DNA of 64,000 nt from Chionis minor. Taxonomy: Eukaryota > Chordata > Aves > Charadriiformes > Chionididae. The notes beneath the pieces were generated by a model. It saw only the letters and a list, made by a program, of their open reading frames with translations, ran no database searches and had not been told where the DNA came from. Each line of letters opens with the position of its first letter. Positions within the stretch are counted from its first letter, which is position 1. Position numbers and translations under genes: made by a program. Shown piece after piece: positions 24,820 to 36,869 of the stretch. The stretch covers positions 484,802 through 548,801 of the forward strand of contig VZSF01003944.1 of assembly GCA_013398295.1 (NCBI GenBank). The letters run 5' to 3'.

Positions 24820-26270
24820 ATAGAATCATACAATACCAGGTTGGAAGGGACCTCAAGGGTCATCTGGTCCAAACTTTCTTGGCAAACGCAAGGTCTAGAC
24901 AAGATGGCCCAACACCCTGTCCAGATGAATCTTAAAAGTATCCAATGTTGGGGAATCCACCACTTCCCTGGTCAGATTATTGCAATGGCTGATTGATCTT
25001 ATTGTGAAAAATTTTGCTCTTGTGTCCAGTCGGAATGTCCCCAGGAGTAACTTGTACCTGTTACCCCTCCCATTTTCCATGTGACTCCTTGTAAAAAGGG
25101 AAGATGACTCCATCTTCTTTGTAGCCACCCTTTAAATACTGGAACATGGTAATAATGCCTCCTCTAAACCTTCCTTTCTCAAGGCTGAACAAACCCACTT
25201 CTCTCAGCCTTTGCTTATATGGCAGGCTGCCCGATCCTTTGATCATCTTTGTGGACCTTCTCTGGGCCCTCTCCAGCCTGTCCTCATCTTTTTTGTATAG
25301 CACAGACCAAAACTGAACACAGTGTTCCAGGTGTGGCCTGACGAGTGTTGAGTAGAGTAAGATAATGAATTCTTTACCTCTGCTGGTGATGCCCTTGTTG
25401 ATGCAACCCAGCATCCTTTTGGCTTTCTTTACTGCTGCAGCACAGTGTTCACTCATATTGAGCTTGTGGTCCACCAGGACCCCCGGGCCCTTTTCCACAG
25501 AGCTGCTGCCCAGCTGGGTAGATCCCAGCCTGTGCTGCACTCCTGGATTATGTTATCCCAGGTGCAAGACCATATATTTGTCCTTGTTGAACTTCCTAGG
25601 GTTCTTGTTAGCCCACTCTTCCAGCCTATCCAGGTCTTCCTGCAGTCTGGCCCTTCCTCCTGAAGCATCCACTTCCCCACTGAGTTTGGTATCATCACCA
25701 AACTTCACCAGGGTATACTTGATCCCATTATCCAGATCACTTATGAAGATATTAAACAGTGTTGGGCCCAACATCAGTCCCTGGGAGACCCCACTTGTGA
25801 CAGGCTGCCAGATTGCAAAGAAGCTATTTACCACCACCAGTTCCTCACCAACCACATAGACCACTTGTCTAGACTGTAACACATCAGTTTCTCTAGGAGG
25901 AAGACGTGGGAAACCGTATTGAAAGCCTTAGAGAAATCCAGGTAGACCATGTCCACTGCTTGCCTCACATCAACTGACCAGGTTACTTTGTTGTAGAGCC
26001 GATCAGGTTTGTCAAGCACAATTTGCCCTCAGTGAATCCATGCTGGCTTTTCCTAATCACATCTTTCATTTGACTTGTGATAGACCCCAGGAGGATTCAT
26101 TCCATAACTTTCCCAGGGACTAAAGTAAGACTGATGGGCCTATAATTTCCTGAATCCCCCTTTAAGCCCTTCTTGTAGATAGGGGTGACATTAGCCTTCT
26201 CCCAGTGTTCTGGGACACTCCCTAGTCTCAGCAGCTTCTCAAAGATTATGGAGGATGGCCATTAGTCATT
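24820..26270 (-). mobile_element. CR1 LINE, 5'-truncated, minus orientation
   Basis: About 1.45 kb of CR1, with its 3' end on the left at the typical TAGAATCATACAATACC tail (from about 24821). It carries the C-terminal half of the reverse-transcriptase ORF in several broken frames. The right end stops inside the RT domain and abuts the 5'-truncated end of an oppositely oriented CR1. No flanking target-site duplication was seen, as expected for CR1. The element is old, with many frame changes. Confidence 0.93.
25061..26019 (-). pseudogene. CR1 reverse-transcriptase ORF remnant
   Basis: Three minus-strand frames carry palm-domain motifs of a non-LTR reverse transcriptase in the correct order. 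26019-25828 holds VYLDFSKAFNTVSH (motif A, with its catalytic Asp). 25882-25553 holds SQGLMLGPTLFNIFI (motif B) and FGDDTKL (motif C, both Asp kept). 25540-25061 holds the thumb/C-terminal block, including STLVRPHLEHCVQFW and FSLEKGRFRGGI. Such an enzyme copies element RNA into chromosomal DNA. Frame changes between segments and loss of the N-terminal endonuclease make this copy dead. Confidence 0.9.
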
Positions 26271-26505
26271 GAATTGAAACAGCTTTCTTCATGGCTGGAT
26301 GGCTGAGCCCACAGAGTTGCGGTGAACAGTGTTAAATCCATTTGGTAGCAGGTCTCAAGAGGTGTTCCTCAGGGCTCAGTTTTGGGACCAGTCTTGTTTA
26401 ATATATTTATTGATGTTCTGGACAAGGGGATTGAGTGCACCCTCACTAAGTTTGCAGATGACATGAAATTAAGCGCAAGTATTGATCTGCTTGAGGGTAG
26501 GAAGG
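26077..26505. repeat. Third false-duplication block, copy 1
   Basis: This 429-bp block spans the junction of the two CR1 elements and is repeated at 26507-26935, offset 430, with one base difference seen (A at 26084 versus T at 26514). The copies are separated by one N, which points to an assembly overlap rather than a real duplication. Confidence 0.9.
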
Positions 26506-26506
26506 N
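26506..26506. other. Single-N contig join
   Basis: A single N between the two copies of the 429-bp block. Confidence 0.9.
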
Positions 26507-26935
26507 GTGATAGTCCCCAGGAGGATTCATTCCATAACTTTCCCAGGGACTAAAGTAAGACTGATGGGCCTATAATTTCCTGAATCCCCCTTTAAGCCCT
26601 TCTTGTAGATAGGGGTGACATTAGCCTTCTCCCAGTGTTCTGGGACACTCCCTAGTCTCAGCAGCTTCTCAAAGATTATGGAGGATGGCCATTAGTCATT
26701 GAATTGAAACAGCTTTCTTCATGGCTGGATGGCTGAGCCCACAGAGTTGCGGTGAACAGTGTTAAATCCATTTGGTAGCAGGTCTCAAGAGGTGTTCCTC
26801 AGGGCTCAGTTTTGGGACCAGTCTTGTTTAATATATTTATTGATGTTCTGGACAAGGGGATTGAGTGCACCCTCACTAAGTTTGCAGATGACATGAAATT
26901 AAGCGCAAGTATTGATCTGCTTGAGGGTAGGAAGG
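26507..26935. repeat. Third false-duplication block, copy 2
   Basis: Copy of 26077-26505. It continues without interruption into the rest of the plus-strand CR1, so it is the better representation of the right-hand contig. Confidence 0.9.
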
Positions 26936-27642
26936 CTCTGCAGAGAGATCTGATCCAGCCAGAGAGGATGGATAGGTGGGCAGAAGACAATGGTATGATC
27001 TTCAACAAGGCCAAGTGCCGGGTCCTGCACTTGGATCACAACAACCCCATGCAGTGCTACAGGCTTGGGAAGGAGTAGCTGGCAGAAAAGTTTCTAGGGG
27101 TCCTGGTGGACAGTTGGCTGAACATGAGCCAGCAGCATCCCCAGGTAGCCGAGAAGGCCAATGGCATCTTGGCCTGTATCAAGAATAGTGTGGCCAGCAG
27201 GAGCAGGGAAGTGATTGTGCCCCTGTGCTCAGCAATGGAGAGGCCGCAGCTTGAGTACTGTCTTCAGATTTGGATGCCACAGTACAGGAGGGACATTGAG
27301 GTGCTGGAGCGTGTCCAGAGAAGGGTAACAAAGCTGGTGGGAGGTCTAGAGAAGAAGTCTTATGAGGAGCAGCTGAGGGAATTGGGATTGTTTAGCCTGG
27401 AGAAAAGAAGACTGAGAGGAGACCTCATCACTCTCTACAACTACCTGAAAGGAGGTTGTGGCAAGGCGGGGTTCAGTCTGTTTTCCCAAGTAACAGGCAA
27501 TAGGACAAGAGAAAATGGCCTCAATTTACTCCAGGGGAGGTTTAGATGGGATATTAGGAAAAACTTCTTCACGGAACACTGTCAAGCATTGGAACAGGCT
27601 GCCCAGGGAGGTGGTGGAATAAACATCCCTGGAGGTATTTAA
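26782..27642 (+). pseudogene. CR1 reverse-transcriptase ORF remnant, nearly open
   Basis: The frame contains [16 protein letters not shown] (motif B) and FADDMKL (motif C, both catalytic Asp kept), then runs through the thumb region ([36 protein letters not shown]) to 27642. One in-frame TAG at 27076-27078 interrupts it. Near 27580-27642 the usual C-terminal sequence is lost by a frame change. Motif A and the N-terminal endonuclease are absent because of 5' truncation. It is better preserved than the minus-strand neighbour, which suggests a younger copy. Bases 26507-26935 occur twice in the assembly. Confidence 0.88.
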
Positions 27643-27775
27643 AAGAGGGGTGGACATGGTGCTGAGGGACATGGTTTGGTGGTGGTTTTGGCAGTGTTAG
27701 GTTTATGGTTGGACCTGATGATCTTAAAAGTCTCTTCCAATCTAAGTGATTCTGGGGTTCTGTTATTCTCATGGC

Positions 27776-30700
27776 TTATGAAGTGCAGCAGAGCCATGAA
27801 TCTGAATTATAGCTTCAGCGTTCACTTTGGGAAGATCTACCATCTACTTTGGGATGGTAGGGTGATACCGTTAATATGGATCATATTATTCCTGCAGATA
27901 TTTTAAACAAGTAAGAAACAGATACCTACATGACACAAGAGTCGGCAAATGGGGCATCACATGCATGAACCAGCCAGGAAACCGTATTTCAAGCAACTGA
28001 AGATAGTATCAGACAGCTACATGGACAGGTATGGTTCCTAAGGTACGGTCAGGACACTATGGTTCCTAAGTAGGAGGTAGGCACGTAAAGAGCAGGGGGA
28101 CTCTTGAGACAGAAACACAGCTTTGATTATTAATCTTATGATCATTCTTATGGTATAGATTGAATGCAGACAATCGCAGGTTTTAATTTTACCTTGAAAC
28201 AGAATGCCCAGGAAACTGCTGGTTTCAACAGATATATTACCTACTGCTCTGCTAGAATTCATCTCTCAAGGTCTGTAAAGTCTCTGACTGCTGTATTTCA
28301 TGACTCCTTCCTTCCTGATCACATTTTACACCCTAAATTGGGATTTCTTGCACAGAGCATATAGACTACCATATCTACCAATGTGTAAGTAAGTGCAGAA
28401 GGGGCACTACCCTTAATGTCACTAAAGGAACCTCTCTCCCATTCCAAGATGATGTTGTGAAGATTCAGTCTTCATTTAAACCTACAGATGTAGGGATATG
28501 GGTTATTGACGTGAGAACTATCATGTTCGCAATATAATAGGAGCAAAATATCCATGTTCCTGATGTAGAAACAAAAGGATTATTCTTTGGTGATGTAAAA
28601 AAAAGATTACAACTGACATGAAGAAAGAAACTTATTAAGTAGATAATGAAGAAAGACAGAGCTTATTTCATTAGTAATGTATAACAGGTCAGGATAAATC
28701 ATTATTTTAGTGATGTACTAGGGCAATTTCACTGTGCAGGTGCATATTATAGAGGCCAGTAAACTGGATCCTATGGCTATACATTTCATGTCGCCTTAAT
28801 GGACAATACAAAGTCCATACAGAATTAGAGTCAAAAGGGGGAAAGCTGTGTTTCCTCAGCTTGAAGGAACTTCATTGTTAAAGACTCAGTCTTCTTTTAC
28901 AGCTCCCCTGCCGAGCCTCTGCAACACAGAGCCCAAATGAGTGTCAGGGTAGGGAGCACTGGTGGGTTGGTAGGAAGAACAAAGAGCTGCTTCTGCAATA
29001 TCCCTGAACTATTCGTCTTCAGGCTCCTAAGCTGATCTGCTATTTCTGAGCTTCAGAATGCCATCTGACAAGCCAACAACTATTGGAAGCAAACAAATGT
29101 ATGTTTCTTGCCTGGAATTGGCAAAAAGTTGTCACGGCTACACCAGACTTAAGTCTGATTTGCTGCACCTTGCCTGCCATGGAGGCCTCACAGGTAGTCC
29201 ATTTGGTGTAAAATGCAGTAGTCTGCTTTAAAAGGTCACAAACAAGCTCGTTCATGCTGTCATTGCCCTAGCTGAACACTGCCATGCCTGATAATGTAAA
29301 ACAGCAACTGATATTTCTGCTGGGTGACTTCATTGATTAATCACTTAGAGAAAAAGCAGGGAGGGGAAGGGGTACCATATCTGAAACCACATTTAATTCA
29401 TTTGGAGGCTGAAATCAACCTTCAAAAGGAAAATAAATATTTCCCTTCTCCTTTCTCAGATGTGCACTCTGTATAGCTATTGCTGAAAAACTGCTGTTTT
29501 TAAATTTGAACCGTGTTTGTTGTGTTCATCTGTCTCTGCCGCTATACACATTGCACTAACTACAAAATGAGTTGTAGCAAGGTGCTCTGGGAATTGACGG
29601 AAATAAAAGTCTCCCATAATTTCACAACCGCTCTCCCAGTTACTCCTAGATTTAAAATCATGCGCTAAAGAAAAAAAAAACTCTCTATATTATAAAATTA
29701 GATTGCCAAATATCAGTTTGCACACAGGTGGAAAGAAATAACTTACAGACAGCTGTGAGCAACATGCATTTTTCTCACTGCAGAATTAATGCTGAAACAT
29801 AGTGAAGGCATGTATAAGAAAACCAAAGCACTGGTGACTCCAGCATGTGCTCCAAGTCAGTGATGTTACACATTGCTAGAGGGCACAAAGAGGATTGCTG
29901 GGAAATCTGGAAAATCTGACCCGGTACCTTACAAAAGATGCTGGTAAAGGCTTCTGAGCAGTAGCTAGATGTTGTCTCCCCTCCTCCTCCTACTGACCTC
30001 CCCACCTGCAGTTCATAATCGTAGTAAAATAACAGCAAGAGCTCAAAGCAATGCTCAGTGTGTGTCCAGGGGAAAGGGGAATACAGTGAAAAAGTCATAT
30101 TGGTACTACAATACAACATGTGCAGCAGAGAGTGACAGTCTAGAGACAAAAGCACTGGTTCCTGTCCCAGAAGGACCCTACCTGATGCATGGCCAATGTA
30201 CATTGTAAGCACCCCTGTTTCTCAGGGCAGCCCCACGTGGCAATTTTCACAACATACATTCAGGTAAAGGGATCAAACTTGTTTGCCTCAATTATCACCA
30301 TATGCTCTATTCAGTTGGACACATACAGCGCTGTGTTCATTGGTAGTATGAATGTACCAATACATGAAAACATATAATTTTTTAAGGTCCTCTTCTTAGG
30401 AAAATTCTCATCACCTTACCTGGAAACAAAAGCTTTGTATTACCATTGTTTCCAGCTGTCACTAATATGTCTCAGCAAGCTCCTGATGAGCCATGAAATA
30501 TTATCACAAGACAGAAATCATATTAATGGAACTGCTTAGGTTTGCGGTGAAAAATTAGATAACCTAATTTGTACTTCAATTTCCAAGGCATCTATTTGTT
30601 AGCTAGTAATTTACCAACATCTTTCATCATTTAAGTCCTTTTCCTCTCTGAAGATTTAATTAGTTTCCCTCTCTGTCTCACAAGCGATTTTCTTGAACCA

Positions 30701-33093
30701 TTTCAGGCAGTCCCAACAAATGTTCCTGCATGCACAGAGGAGAAATCAATAACTTCCATGCCTGGTCAGTAAAAGAACACAGCACTTTCTGATAGCTGCA
30801 AACAAGATGGGATTTAACCCACAAATGTTTCCCAGTCAAGCATGAAAACAGCACTGGTACCCTGCTGGTAAGCAGCCCTGCAGCCCAAGATTGACCAGCA
30901 GCAGAACACATCCAGGTTCAGGCCTTTTGAAAGCGATTTGCCCTGAAGAAAGCCCATAAATAATCTAATGTGGAACAAAAATGTGCATTTCACCTCCCAT
31001 AATAAGCACACAGCATGATGTGAGAAAACAGCTCATATCAAACTGCTTCCAAGATGAGCTCAGCTCAATAAGTTCCCATTTATTTCTTTGTCTGTGGTTT
31101 CTTTTTCTATTATACATTATCCTGTTTCACTAAACTCCCTTATGAATATGTCCCTAAATTAACCTCAAGTCTAGCTTCTATTCACTTTTACAGAGGTCGG
31201 TGTAAACCTGCTGTTAAATTCAGTAGGGATATGTTTGGGTCCAGAATGAGTAACCTTTCCTTACTTTCCTTGTTTGCTATCTTTATTTCACCTTGGTCTA
31301 ACCTTAATTACACAGTAACTTAATATTATCCTTCCTATTCACACAACCAAGTAATTGCCCTCTTTCTGTCATCTCTGCTATTTTTAACACACCCTTTGTT
31401 GTTTTTTGAATACTAATATAAACATTGATACCAATCGCAGAGTATGCAAACAGGCTACTGGGCTTGCACTTAACAGCTACTAGAGGACGACAATAACTGG
31501 GGACTTAGGGGACAAAGTGTCACCTCCTACATCTTTTACACTGGGCCGCCAGTGTGATGCATAACAGCATCTCTGCCTAAGGGGTTTCTGTTCAAGATTC
31601 CCATTATTTCAATCTGTAAACATCTCAGAATCCTTTATATATAATTTCCTATCTGTGTAAGCTAAGAAAGCTATTGTTATTCCCACTTCATATTAAAGAC
31701 ATTACATGTAAGCTGTGAAATATGGGGCTGTTTCTTTTGACTTCAGAGCAAGAACCATCTATGTCCATTTATATCTTTTTTTTCCATGGGAAGAAAATGT
31801 TGGTAAACACATTGAATGAAGAATTGAAGTGAGTTTGATTATATGCACCCAGGTATGGGGTAGCTTCAGATTCTGGCCCCTTCCTCTAGGACTGCTTTGC
31901 ATTTATCCTTTGCACCCATCAAACCTAACAATGGTTATGCATGTTACCTCTTTTGGATCTCATCCTCATGTGCTTAACTTGGCAGATAGAGAAATCTTAG
32001 GCATACAGGCATACTAGTTGCATATATTAAATTAGGATGGATAAACCAGGTCTTTTCCATGATCCCTCAAGCTCACTCTTTGATGTTTGCTGGAGTGTCA
32101 TGCTTAATGAGAACAGGGCATGCATGGAGTGTCACGTCCCTTATGCTCTTACCCAGCGTTCAGAGGATTTTGTTGTTTCCCAGAGCCAGGCAAGGAAAAG
32201 ACAGTTGTTTTGGCATAGAGTACTAATGTACTTAACCCTTTCATCTTCAGTAGTCTTGGTTCAGATGGTAGGAAAAACTTAGAGAAGGATGAAACCAGTA
32301 CCAGGGCAGCCTGTTACTGGCACACTTGAGTTGCAGGTACAGCCTGCAGGGACTTGCCCAGACTCCACAAAAAGTTGGTGAGTGTTGGTCTACTGAGATT
32401 CATGCTGTCCTCTGTTACGCTCTGATCCCCACTACAAACTAAATAAAAGTAGATGGCAACTAACAATAAATTGCAACTTGGAAACAAGCTATGGTCATTA
32501 TAGCAGGTATCACACCTGATGTAGAACAAAGGATTTTGGTAAGGGCTGTAAAACCTTCTCCCCCAGGCATGGTCAAGCTCTGTACTGCATCAACACAATT
32601 TATGGGCTATACTCTGCTCATGAGTCTCACACTCCCCAGAAACTTTTGGAATTGGGAGGATGGGAAGATGCTCATAAAATAACAATGTATTTGACATGCT
32701 GTTCAGTAGGATCAGAAAGCAATCTGCAGAGGTCTGACTGTTGACAAGGAATGCTGTTTAAAAAATCACAGTGACTGTCAAACTTATTCCTTCTACCATC
32801 CAGGATACAAGGCCAATTTACAAAAAGACCTTGAACAATCATCAATCACCCAACACATCTGATGGTCACATGAACTGTACAGCCTGGGCAAGCATTTCAA
32901 GTCCTCAGAGGCAGCTTGATGGTTCAGTAACATGGGGGTGGTTAGAAAGGCTACCAATCTGTCCAAGAGAGTTAGAGGTTTCCCTGCTTATCAGGGAAGA
33001 GCTTTACCGCCTGCTTTTTCCTTCTGTTCTTTTCCAGTCTTCTAATACATCAGGACTCAGTTGTGACTTTGCCTCAAGTCCCAAGGAAGATAC
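27776..33093. other. Unique DNA without a recognised gene
   Basis: Short frames on both strands; the longest is 29775-30212 minus (145 codons), with no motif I know. AT-rich throughout. Nothing resembling a transposon, RNA gene or splice-bounded exon was recognised up to the LTR at 33094. Confidence 0.4.
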
Positions 33094-34191
33094 TGTTGTA
33101 TTTTAACCCCAAGCAGCAACAGGACCACGCAGCTGGTTGCCCACTTCCCCTGGCTGGGGTGGGGAAGAGAATCAGAAGGGTAAAAGTGAGAAAACTGGTG
33201 GGTTGAGATAAAGATAGTTTAATAGGTAAAGCAAAAGCCACATGCACAAGCAAAGCAAAACAAGTAATTAATTCACTGCTTCCCAACAGCAGGTGGGTGT
33301 TCAGCCATACCCAGGAAAGCAGGGCTCTATCACATGTAACAGTTACTTGGGAAGACAAAAGCCATAACTCTGAATGTGCCCCCAATTCCTTCTTATGCCT
33401 TCACCTTTATATACTGAGCATGATATCATATAGAATCACAGAATGGTTTAGGTTGGAAGGAACCGTAGAGACCATCTAGTTCCAACCCTCCTGTCACGGG
33501 CAGGGACACCTCCTACTACACCAGATTGCTCAAAGCCCCATCCAACCTGGCCTTGAACACTTCCAGGGATGGGGGCTCCACAGCTTCCCTGGGCAACCTG
33601 TTCCAGTGCCTCACCACCCTCACAGTGAAAAATTTCTTCCTGAGATCTAATCTAAATCTCCCCTCTTCCAGTTTGAAGCCATCACCCATCGTCCTGTCAC
33701 TACATGCCCTTGTAAAAAGTCCCTCTCCAGCTTTCTTGTAGGCCCCCTTCAGACACTGGAAGGCTGTTATAAGGTCTCCCTGGAGTCTTCTCTGCTCCAG
33801 GATGAACAACCCCAACACTCTCAAGCCTGTCTTCATAGCAGAAGTGCTCTAACCCTCTGATCATCTTCATGGCCCTCCTCTGGACCAGCTCCAACAGGTC
33901 CATGTCCTTCTTTTGTTGGAGGCTCCAGAGCTAAACACAGTATTCCAGGTGGCATGGAATATCCCTTTGGTCAGTTGATATCAGCTGTCCCAGCTGTGTC
34001 CCCTCCCAATTTCTTGTGCTGCCCCAGCCTGCTTGTTGGCCAGGTGTGTGAGGAGCAGAAAAGGCCTTGATTGCTTAGCAGCAACCAAAACCAGTAGTCC
34101 ACTGTCACACGATTGCATCCCAAATCCAAAACATAACACTACACCGGCTGCTAGTAAGAAAGTTAACTCTGTCCCAACTGAAACCACAACT
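33094..34191 (-). mobile_element. Solo LTR (ERVL-like avian family), split by a CR1
   Basis: Minus-oriented LTR with outer ends TGTTG...(left) and ...CACAACT (right). Landmarks on the minus strand are a TATA box TATATAAA (33406-33413) and an ATTAAA polyadenylation-type signal (33218-33223). It closely parallels the 3' LTR at 53852-54443: both share the CTGACC/CAAAGGGATATTCCAT block and the GGGAAGACAAA/CTTCCC-type block in the same order. The LTR sequence breaks after GATATCATA at 33430 and resumes at GGCATGGAATATCCC at 33951, with a CR1 between. Candidate 5-bp target-site duplications are GATAC (33089-33093) and GGTAC (34192-34196), one mismatch. No internal retroviral sequence adjoins it, so it is a solo LTR left by recombination. 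Confidence 0.85.
33431..33950 (-). mobile_element. CR1 LINE fragment nested in the LTR
   Basis: A 520-bp CR1 with its 3' tail on the left (TAGAATCACAGAATGG at 33431) and a 5' truncation at about 33950. Minus-strand frames encode the C-terminal RT region (ORF 33516-33836: [20 protein letters not shown]). Being inside the LTR, it inserted after that LTR. It carries only a few frame breaks and looks fairly young. Confidence 0.93.
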
Positions 34192-36165
34192 GGTACTTGT
34201 CACGTCTCTGTCTAAAAGACAATGTCTGTAGAAAGGCCGTTCTTCCCAGTGTACTGCATGTGATATTAGAAAGTCCTAGGGGAGTCTTCAGCCATTTCTG
34301 CTGCTTCCTGCAGGGATGTGCTACAAACATTGCGTTCTTTCCTTGGTTAGCAGAGAGGCTGGTATACTTTTGATCTAGCCAAAAATAAAATGCTTCCATA
34401 GCATTTCCCTCAAGTTAGAGGTTCAATATCATATCCCACATTTGTTAACCTTGACAATGTCTTGCTGCTTTTCATTTTCTTTCCCAGTGAGAGCCATTTT
34501 TTTTTCAAATTCTAAAAACAAAATTTCACCTAAGAAAATCCATTTTCATTATATAAGGCATTATACGGAAAAGAGGTGTGTCCAGGGAATAAAGACATTA
34601 CTGCATCTGAGATCATTTCACTAAAGCTAGCCAACTCACATGAATCCCTCTTCAAGTCTTTTATTTTGTTGTTGGTTTTTTTTGTTACTGCTTTCCTCTA
34701 AACATTTATTGCCATCACTCACGCAGCCTCACAACACTTTCTTTGGTGCACCTGCTCTTAATCCCTTTTCGTCTCTATGGGAATCCTTCTCCCAGCACAG
34801 GATGAAAGCTCCCTGTAGTACAAAGCAGAGAATGCCCCAGATCTCCTACAGTATTCCTGAATTTATCTTGCAAAGTCACACACATAAAACATGTTAACAA
34901 GTTCTCTTTAAATATCTTTTGAAAATGTCCTTACATACAAGATAGAACAAAATGTATCGTCGTACACTGGGCCCAGGGGAATTGAAGCCAGTGACTTGCA
35001 GATTTTGGAAAAAGTCCATCTCTCTTTCCCTTTTCTTTATTATATTCCCTCTGAGGCACCTGTACAAAGCTCTTTCTCTTTAACTGTCTCCTTGCAGTCT
35101 TGGAAACACTTTTTCTCAGTCCCCTCGCAGTTCCTGATGTATGAGCATCTGACAGAGTTCTCAACACACCTGCTCCAGCAAAGAAAAATGATTTCTTCAC
35201 AGGGGGAGATTTGTTCTTAGCTATTTCAGATTACAGCCTCAGCTAAGCTCTGTATAACACTTGGAAATAAAACAATTTTTTAAAAGGTGGGGAAAAAAAG
35301 AAAGCTGTACCTCCACCCTTTGGGACATACCTTAATTTTATTCTAGGTCAGTAGTCTGACCTGGACATAACTCTCTACCTTTCGTTTCCTCTTTGCCTTA
35401 GCAATGTGTGCAATATATTACACCATTATTTTTCATCTTTCCTTTAGCTACAAAAGGTTGTCCTTTCTCTGAAAAGTCACTAGTTTTTACTAGCAGTTAC
35501 CTCAGAGCAATAGCAAAGCCAGAGCTCTAGTTTTTTTATACCTATGGTGCAAAATTCTCATTCTAAGACGTAAAGCCTAAAACGCATGTGACTCCAATAT
35601 ACTGTGCCTTCATGGTATTTTCCAATGTTACTGTGTGGCAGTAAGGTCTATCCACTACTGGACAGAGAAGGGTATGCCCACATATATGTGCACTTATACT
35701 TCCTTTCAGATAAATTAACTACATTTTACTTTCCTTCTAAAATACAACACTCTTCATGTCCACTCTGCTCTTGGTGGGCTAATGCTCATTGCCAGAAACT
35801 CGAAGTAAGCACAGTTCAACCCATTTTTCACAAACAGAAAGGTCAAGATCTGCTTTTTGGCACACAGCTAGCACTGCAGCTACCACAGACATGGCTGCTG
35901 AAAAGGGATAGGGCTTTGCCTGTGACACAGGCTATAGGAAAGGGCAAGAATAGCAGCTTTCCAACAACACACCATTTCTCCACAGCTGAAAGGCTAGTTG
36001 TGCTTATTAAGACAACTGAATCTCCCAAGGAAAGGTATTTGAAAAAGTGTATACCTGCCTGGTTTCTAACGAGGCTGGCCAGTTTTAGTCCAGTACTCCA
36101 GTTTTACCCTGTCACGAGCCAGTGTTTATTCTTGCTGTGGAATTTGGATAATGAGGTAAAGTCTC
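34192..36165. other. Unique DNA with one longer open frame
   Basis: No repeat recognised. A plus-strand frame at 35604-36185 is open for 193 codons, unusually long for this AT-rich sequence. Its composition (aromatic-, Cys-, Lys- and Ser-rich, no domain pattern) gives no functional hint and no splice sites or promoter frame it. I treat it as probably fortuitous. Confidence 0.35.
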
Positions 36166-36869
36166 TGTCCTCAAAGAACAATTAAGACTGGCCTTGCTAA
36201 CTCTTGTGCAAGCCAGAGGAGTGGAGACTCGCCTGGCCAGCACGGGATGTAGATAAGAAGAGGCCCTGTGTAGGCAGGACAGCCCTGCTTTTCACCAGTG
36301 AGGACAAGATAACAGGAACTTGTGTAATTCTTTGTTCTTCAAAAGGGTATTGTGCCCATGACTGACCTCTGCCTCATTACCTGCGAAATACCTGCGAATA
36401 TTGAAGTTGACACCCCTGTATACGCTAATGAAGATTCTAGAGATCACGTTAAACATATATGACTATAGCCCTCATCTCTCCACCCAAACCATACTGTACA
36501 TCACCTAGGGGAGGGAAACCTCACAGTTTTGGAGGTAAAAAGACAGAGAAAATGACTGTTAAATTAGGAGAGAATAATCTGAATACCTGACAGACCAGTT
36601 GACAGGCTTCGTTCTCTTCCTCCACCCCAGGCACGGATGCCTTCCTGGGTAAGCGCCACACCTTTCACCGTCTGGTGCATGTTACCCCTGGGTTGTTATA
36701 TTATTATTAATTTTACTAGCAATATTAACCTTGAGTAGTAGCACCATTGTAGTCAGTGAGTTTTCCAATGGCAATTTCAAATCTGTTCTGTCACTCTCAA
36801 TAAATAACTAATTTTTGATTTTTGTGAATCTGACTCAGTGGAAGTCCCTAACTGGGACTCTGATTAACA
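36166..36869 (+). mobile_element. Probable solo LTR of a second, different family
   Basis: Unlike the unique DNA on both sides, this stretch has LTR architecture in plus orientation. There is a U3-like 5' part, a TATA-like GGTAAAAAG (36534-36542), and a U5-like 3' part with AATAAA at 36799-36804 inside CTCTCAATAAATAACT. It ends near GACTCTGATTAACA at 36869. The order of blocks (GCACGGGATGTAGATAAGAAG, CATGACTGACCTCTGCCTCA, CATCACCTAGGGGAGGGAAA) resembles avian ERV LTRs of the ERVK or ERV1 kind as I remember them; the family name cannot be fixed here. A short direct repeat follows the end (GGGACTCTGA at about 36853 and 36886). Outer boundaries and a target-site duplication are uncertain. Confidence 0.6.

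Larger units (their letters stand above)
26275..27775 (+). mobile_element. CR1 LINE, 5'-truncated, plus orientation
   Basis: CR1 in plus orientation, starting within the RT domain near 26275 and ending with the CR1 3' tail at about 27775 (AGTGATTCTGGGGTTCTGTTATTCTCATGG). The stretch 26507-26935 is a spurious second copy inserted by the assembly, so the real element is about 430 bp shorter. It sits head-to-head with the minus CR1 at 24820-26270. Both elements contain the same 3' half of CR1, so this is two insertions, not one insertion with an inverted 5' end. Confidence 0.93.

Noticed and set aside
24820..27775. A single CR1 with a twin-primed inverted 5' half
   Set aside because: Both arms contain the same CR1 region including the 3' tail, so they must be two separate insertions.
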